Assembly: GCA_021818865.1 (NCBI GenBank) | Contig: JAKASX010000003.1 | Coordinates: 1-64,000 of the forward strand | From: Acidobacteriota bacterium | Lineage (GTDB): Bacteria; Acidobacteriota; Terriglobia; Acidiferrales; UBA7541 | Direction: 5' to 3' | DNA length: 64,000 bases | In this document: in pieces, positions 60,641 to 64,000 of the stretch | Layout of the letters: each line of letters begins with the position of its first letter | Numbering within the stretch: position 1 is the stretch's first letter | The notes under the pieces: model-generated | The model's database searches: none | Told to the model about the DNA's origin: nothing | Seen by the model: the letters and a program-made list of their open reading frames with translations, nothing else | Translations under genes and position numbers: made by a program

Positions 60641-60842
60641 CTGGGGGCTCCCTCGCGAAGACTTCGGGGGCACTATATCACCACCCCTCCTGCGTACTTT
60701 CCACCGACCTGACTCGCACCGCGGCATGAATCGGCGCCCCGGAGGCGCGCATCCTCGGGGACGTAGACCCGGCCCCAACTCGCCACGCTTGTTTCTACGG
60801 CGCCCGGTGCCACCAGAGTCCACACACCTGCCTGGCACCCAA

Positions 60843-60875
60843 GGGACGGGGTCCGGCCCCAGGGCCGCCCGTCCC
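60843..60875. repeat. Nested GC-rich hairpin upstream of the oxidoreductase pair
   Basis: The outer arms GGGACGGG (60843-60850) and CCCGTCCC (60868-60875) enclose an inner stem GGCCC/GGGCC (60855-60859 and 60862-60866). It lies 81 bases before the TTG start of the first CrtI-like gene and could act as a terminator or attenuator. Nothing else was recognised in the 315-base gap 60641-60955, apart from a -10-like TAGAAT (60941-60946) nine bases before the TTG. Confidence 0.5.
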
Positions 60876-60955
60876 AAGTCCGGTCAACAGAGCAAATCTG
60901 CCAACCGTACCTGGGCCTTTCCCCGCGGGCGCAAAGCCGGTAGAATCGCGGCACC

Positions 60956-62545
60956 TTGGCTACGACCTACGACGTCGTGGTGATTGGCGGCGGGCACAAC
61001 GGCCTGGTCCACGCGGGTTACCTTGCGCGCGCGGGCCGCAAAGTGCTCGTGCTCGAGAGCCGGCCGGTGCTCGGCGGCGCGGCCGTCACCGAGGAAATCA
61101 TTCCTGGTTTTCGTTTTTCGGTATTTTCCTACGTCGTCTCGCTGCTGCGGCCGGAGATCATTCGCGATCTCGATCTGGTGCGCCACGGCCTGGAAATTTT
61201 GCCGCTCGACGGCACGTTCACGCCGCTCGAGGGCAATTATCTGTGGCGCGTGGACGATCACACGCGAACGCGCCGCGAAATCGCCCGATTCTCCGCGGCG
61301 GACGCGGAAGCGTACGAGGATTTTGGGCGCGCGATGGTGCGCGTCTGCCGATTCGTGCGGCCGTTTCTGGGCGCCGCGGCGCCCGATCCCACCTCGTTTT
61401 CGCTCGGCGACCTGGAACGGTTGCTTTGGCTCGCTCGCCGCTATCAGGCGCTCGATTCCGAGGACAAATTCCAGCTGGCGCTGCTTTCCACGTCGAGCGC
61501 GGTGGATTTTCTGGATAGATGGTTCGAAACCGATCCGCTGAAAGCGACGATGTCGGCTTCGGGCATCATTGGAACGTTTCTCGGCGTGCGGTCGCCGGGT
61601 ACGGCGTACGTTTTGCTTCACCATTACATGGGCGAAATTGACGGAACGTTTCGCGCCTGGGGATTCAGCCGCGACGGCACCGGCGGCTTGTCGCGCGCGA
61701 TCGCGTTCGGGGCGCAGGCCGCGGGCGCGGAAATCCGCACCGAGGCGCGCGTCGCGAAAATTCTGGTGCGCGACGGCCGCGCCGAGGGCGTCGCGCTCGA
61801 ATCGGGCGAGGAGATTCGCGCGAGTGCGGTTTCTTCGAGCCTCGACCCGCGGCAAACGTTTCTGCGGCTGATGGATTCCGGCGATTTGCCGGCCGAGTTC
61901 GCCGAGAACATCCGCCGCTACAAATTCCGCGGCTCTTCGGGCAAGGTGAATCTGGCGCTCGACGCGCTGCCGGAATTCACCTGCCTGCCGGGAGTCGGCT
62001 CGCATCTGCGCGGCGCGATTTCGATTTCGCCGAGCGTCGAATACATGGAACGCGCCTACGACGACGCGAAATACGGCCGATTTTCGCGCCAGCCCTACGT
62101 GGATGTCGTCATTCCCACGCTCACCGATCCGCAGCTCGCCCCGCCGGGCAAGCACGTGATGAGCTGCTTCGTGCAATACGCGCCGTATCAACTCGCCCAA
62201 GGGAGTTGGGACGCGCGGCGCGAGGAATTCGGCGACGCGGTGATAAACGCGATCGCCCGCTTCGCGCCGAATCTGCCGAACATCATTCTGGGCCGACAGG
62301 TGCTCACGCCGCTCGATATCGAGCGAATGACCGGATTGAGCGAAGGCAATATTTTCCAGGGCGAGCTTTCGCCCGAACAGCTTTTCTTCCAGCGGCCGGT
62401 GGGCGGATGGGCGAAATACCGCACGCCGGTGCGCGACCTTTTCCTTTGCGGCTCGGCGACGCACCCGGGCGGAGGGATCATGGGCGCGCCAGGACGGCTC
62501 GCGGCGCTGGAAATCTTGAAAAAATCCCCCGGCAAGGGAGCCTGA
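60956..62545 (+). CDS. CrtI/PYROXD2-like FAD-dependent oxidoreductase, first copy
   Basis: 529 residues from TTG 60956. The N-terminal dinucleotide fold YDVVVIGGGHNGLVHAGYLA (~5-24; G-x-G-x-x-G) with LVLESRPVLGGAA (~32-44) binds FAD. GFSRDGTGGLSRAIAFGAQA (~236-255) and the C-terminal LFLCGSATHPGGGIMGAPG (~499-517) are typical of the phytoene-desaturase superfamily. Length and the FRGSSGKVNLALDALPEF region resemble PYROXD2-type proteins rather than carotenoid enzymes. No carotenoid gene adjoins. The next gene, a paralogue, starts two bases after the stop, so the pair is co-translated. Substrate unknown; cytosolic or membrane-associated redox enzyme. Confidence 0.85.
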   Translation: MATTYDVVVIGGGHNGLVHAGYLARAGRKVLVLESRPVLGGAAVTEEIIPGFRFSVFSYVVSLLRPEIIRDLDLVRHGLEILPLDGTFTPLEGNYLWRVDDHTRTRREIARFSAADAEAYEDFGRAMVRVCRFVRPFLGAAAPDPTSFSLGDLERLLWLARRYQALDSEDKFQLALLSTSSAVDFLDRWFETDPLKATMSASGIIGTFLGVRSPGTAYVLLHHYMGEIDGTFRAWGFSRDGTGGLSRAIAFGAQAAGAEIRTEARVAKILVRDGRAEGVALESGEEIRASAVSSSLDPRQTFLRLMDSGDLPAEFAENIRRYKFRGSSGKVNLALDALPEFTCLPGVGSHLRGAISISPSVEYMERAYDDAKYGRFSRQPYVDVVIPTLTDPQLAPPGKHVMSCFVQYAPYQLAQGSWDARREEFGDAVINAIARFAPNLPNIILGRQVLTPLDIERMTGLSEGNIFQGELSPEQLFFQRPVGGWAKYRTPVRDLFLCGSATHPGGGIMGAPGRLAALEILKKSPGKGA

Positions 62546-62547
62546 GC

Positions 62548-64000
62548 GTGGCTGCGGCAAACAAGCGCGTGGTGATCGTCGGCGCCGGTGTGAACGGCCT
62601 GGTGGCGGCGTGCCTGCTCGCGCGGGAGGGGCATCGGCCGCTTGTGCTCGAACGCTCGGACGCGCTGGGCGGCGTGGCCGTGACGCGGGAATTTACGCCG
62701 GGATTCCGCGCTTCAATGGTGGCGCCGGTCGCCGGGCCGCTGCTCGCGAGCGTGGCCGCGGATACGCAACTCGAAGGCGTCGAATGGCTGGAATCACCCG
62801 CGCGCGTGTTTTTGCCCGCGGTGGATGGGCGCGGCCTGACGCTATGGGCCGACGAGGAGAAATGCGCGGCGGAAATCGAAAAAATTTCGCCCGGCGACGC
62901 GGCGCGCTATCGCGAAACGCGAAACGCTCTCGAAGCCATGTCCCGATTCTTCACCGCGCTGCTCGAAACGATTCCGCCGGCGATGGACGATTTGTCGAAC
63001 CGCGAACTGCTGCGTTCGGGGCGGCTCGGGTTGCGGCTGCGTTCGCTCGGCAAACGAAACATGTTGCGCGCGCTGCGCTGGCTGCCGATGCCAGCGGCCG
63101 ATCTGGCCTCGGAATGGTTTGAAAACGAGGCGCTGCGCACGGCAATTGCGGCGCGTGGCGTTTTCGCGGCGCGGCTGGGTCCGCGTTCGCCGGGAACGGG
63201 TGGGCGAGTGTTGTTTCAGACGGGGCCGTGGGGCGATCCATTCGCGCCGGTGGTTGCGCCGCGCGGCGGTATGGGCGCGCTGGCTGAAGCGCTTGGGCGC
63301 GCGGCTCGCACGGCAGGCGCGGAAGTGCGAACGGAAGTGGAAGTGGCGCGGATTCTAGTGACGGGTGGGCGCGTTTCGGGCGTCGAACTCGCGGGCGGCG
63401 AGCGGATTGACGCGCTGGCGGTGGTTTCCGCGGCCGATCCGGCCCGCACGCTGCTTCAACTCGTCGATCCGGCGCATCTTGCGCCGAGCGTTCTCGCCAG
63501 GATCCGCCATTACCGGATTAACGGTTCGGCGGCGATCGTGCATCTGGCGCTCGACGCGCTGCCGCGGTTTCGCGGGGTCGAAGGGAATGGCGCGCCTTCA
63601 CCTGCGCTTTCCGGGAAGATCCTCATCGCCGATTCCGTGGATGCGATCGAGCGAGCGTTCGACGCGGCAAAGTACAGGAAATTTTCTGACGAGCCATTCC
63701 TCGAAGCCACGATTCCCACAGTGCTCGATCCTTCGCTTGCGCCTCCGGGGAAGCACGTGCTCACGGCCTGGCTGCAATACGCTCCCTTCGATTTGCGGGA
63801 AGGGAATTGGGAAGCGCGGCGCGAGGATGTGTTGCGGGCGACGCTGCGCCTTCTCGAAACCCGCGCGCCAGGGATTTCCTCGCTCGTCGCCGGAAGTTGC
63901 GTGCTTACGCCGGCGGATTTGGAGCAGGAATACGCGCTCACCGGCGGCCACATCTTTCACGGCGACCTGGCCATGGACCAGATGTTTTCGTTGCGCCCGA
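62548..64000 (+). CDS. CrtI/PYROXD2-like FAD-dependent oxidoreductase, second copy (partial)
   Basis: Runs off the right edge; 484 codons are visible from GTG 62548, with AGGGAG about seven bases upstream. FAD-binding fold KRVVIVGAGVNGLVAACLLA (~6-25) and LVLERSDALGGVA. VVAPRGGMGALAEALGRAA (~236-254), VVSAADPARTLLQLVD (~292-307) and AAIVHLALDALPRF (~329-342) parallel the upstream copy; the later PTVLDPSLAPPGKHV (~389-403) and LQYAPFDLREGNW (~408-420) are also shared (there PTLTDPQLAPPGKHV). The two genes arose by tandem duplication and may form a heterodimer or act in sequence. The missing C-terminus should hold the GG-rich FAD motif. Confidence 0.85.
   Translation, partial: MAAANKRVVIVGAGVNGLVAACLLAREGHRPLVLERSDALGGVAVTREFTPGFRASMVAPVAGPLLASVAADTQLEGVEWLESPARVFLPAVDGRGLTLWADEEKCAAEIEKISPGDAARYRETRNALEAMSRFFTALLETIPPAMDDLSNRELLRSGRLGLRLRSLGKRNMLRALRWLPMPAADLASEWFENEALRTAIAARGVFAARLGPRSPGTGGRVLFQTGPWGDPFAPVVAPRGGMGALAEALGRAARTAGAEVRTEVEVARILVTGGRVSGVELAGGERIDALAVVSAADPARTLLQLVDPAHLAPSVLARIRHYRINGSAAIVHLALDALPRFRGVEGNGAPSPALSGKILIADSVDAIERAFDAAKYRKFSDEPFLEATIPTVLDPSLAPPGKHVLTAWLQYAPFDLREGNWEARREDVLRATLRLLETRAPGISSLVAGSCVLTPADLEQEYALTGGHIFHGDLAMDQMFSLRP

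Noticed and set aside
60884-62560. Minus-strand open frame of 558 codons opposite the first CrtI-like gene
   Set aside because: Antisense shadow; FAD-binding motifs are unambiguous on the plus strand.

Overview
The window is high-GC bacterial DNA that most likely comes from an Acidobacteriota genome. The main evidence is a roughly 870-residue duplicated MacB/FtsX permease with an N-terminal prefix domain, encoded directly behind a PadR regulator, which is the arrangement typical of that phylum. Supporting signs are many secreted proteins of unknown function, families of secreted peptidases, frequent GTG/TTG starts and several -10-like boxes placed almost on start codons. No rRNA, tRNA, CRISPR array or insertion sequence was recognised.

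Layout. (1) 1-4.4 kb: the C-terminus of a Clp-type AAA+ ATPase, a broken hybrid histidine kinase, three tandem copies of a secreted protein family, and a 93-codon glutaredoxin-like gene whose first active-site cysteine codon is TGA. A six-base-pair hairpin lies at the right distance after the TGA, so this is a strong selenoprotein candidate (UPPC in place of CPPC). An ORF search that stops at TGA misses it. (2) 4.4-9 kb: a tightly coupled minus-strand operon of ABC permease, ArnT-like GT39, ChbG/HpnK/NaxD-type deacetylase and ArnC-like GT2, followed by the selenoprotein gene. The GT2-deacetylase-GT39 trio matches the gene logic of known lipid A hexosamine modification loci. (3) 10-24.5 kb: a PLP trans-sulfuration enzyme, an HpnI-like glycosyltransferase, an AsnB-like amidotransferase, a second GT39, a YbhN-like flippase, a small DMT transporter and UDP-sulfoquinovose synthase (together a second envelope glycolipid block); then CutA, a phosphohexomutase with degenerate active-site motifs, an FtsB/DivIC-like protein, a DUF1624 acyltransferase and a CPBP protease.

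(4) 24.6-31.2 kb: a carboxypeptidase-regulatory-domain/b561-like membrane fusion next to YceI, a frameshifted DUF4870 gene, a small Cys-rich membrane protein with a clear promoter, ThiG, a secreted unknown and an acyl-CoA synthetase. (5) 31.3-36 kb: histidine degradation (HutU, HutI and bifunctional FtcD; HutH is not here). (6) 37.9-43.4 kb: energy metabolism, with the three-gene proton-translocating transhydrogenase and a cyanide-insensitive-type cytochrome bd oxidase. (7) 43.5-46.5 kb: the PadR-permease pair with a predicted operator over its promoter. (8) 46.6-58 kb: secreted hydrolases, namely a SnoaL-like protein, a putative glycoside hydrolase, a GH3 beta-glucosidase broken by an apparent one-base deletion, an S9 peptidase, an M61 peptidase with PDZ domain, and an S9A prolyl oligopeptidase. 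(9) 58-64 kb: a GcvT-family protein, a repeat-rich decayed interval with a TPR remnant, a small secreted protein, and two tandem CrtI-like FAD oxidoreductases, the second running off the end.

The most notable item is the putative Sec-glutaredoxin at the end of the envelope-glycan operon. The selenocysteine machinery itself (selA, selB, selC, selD) is not in this window.
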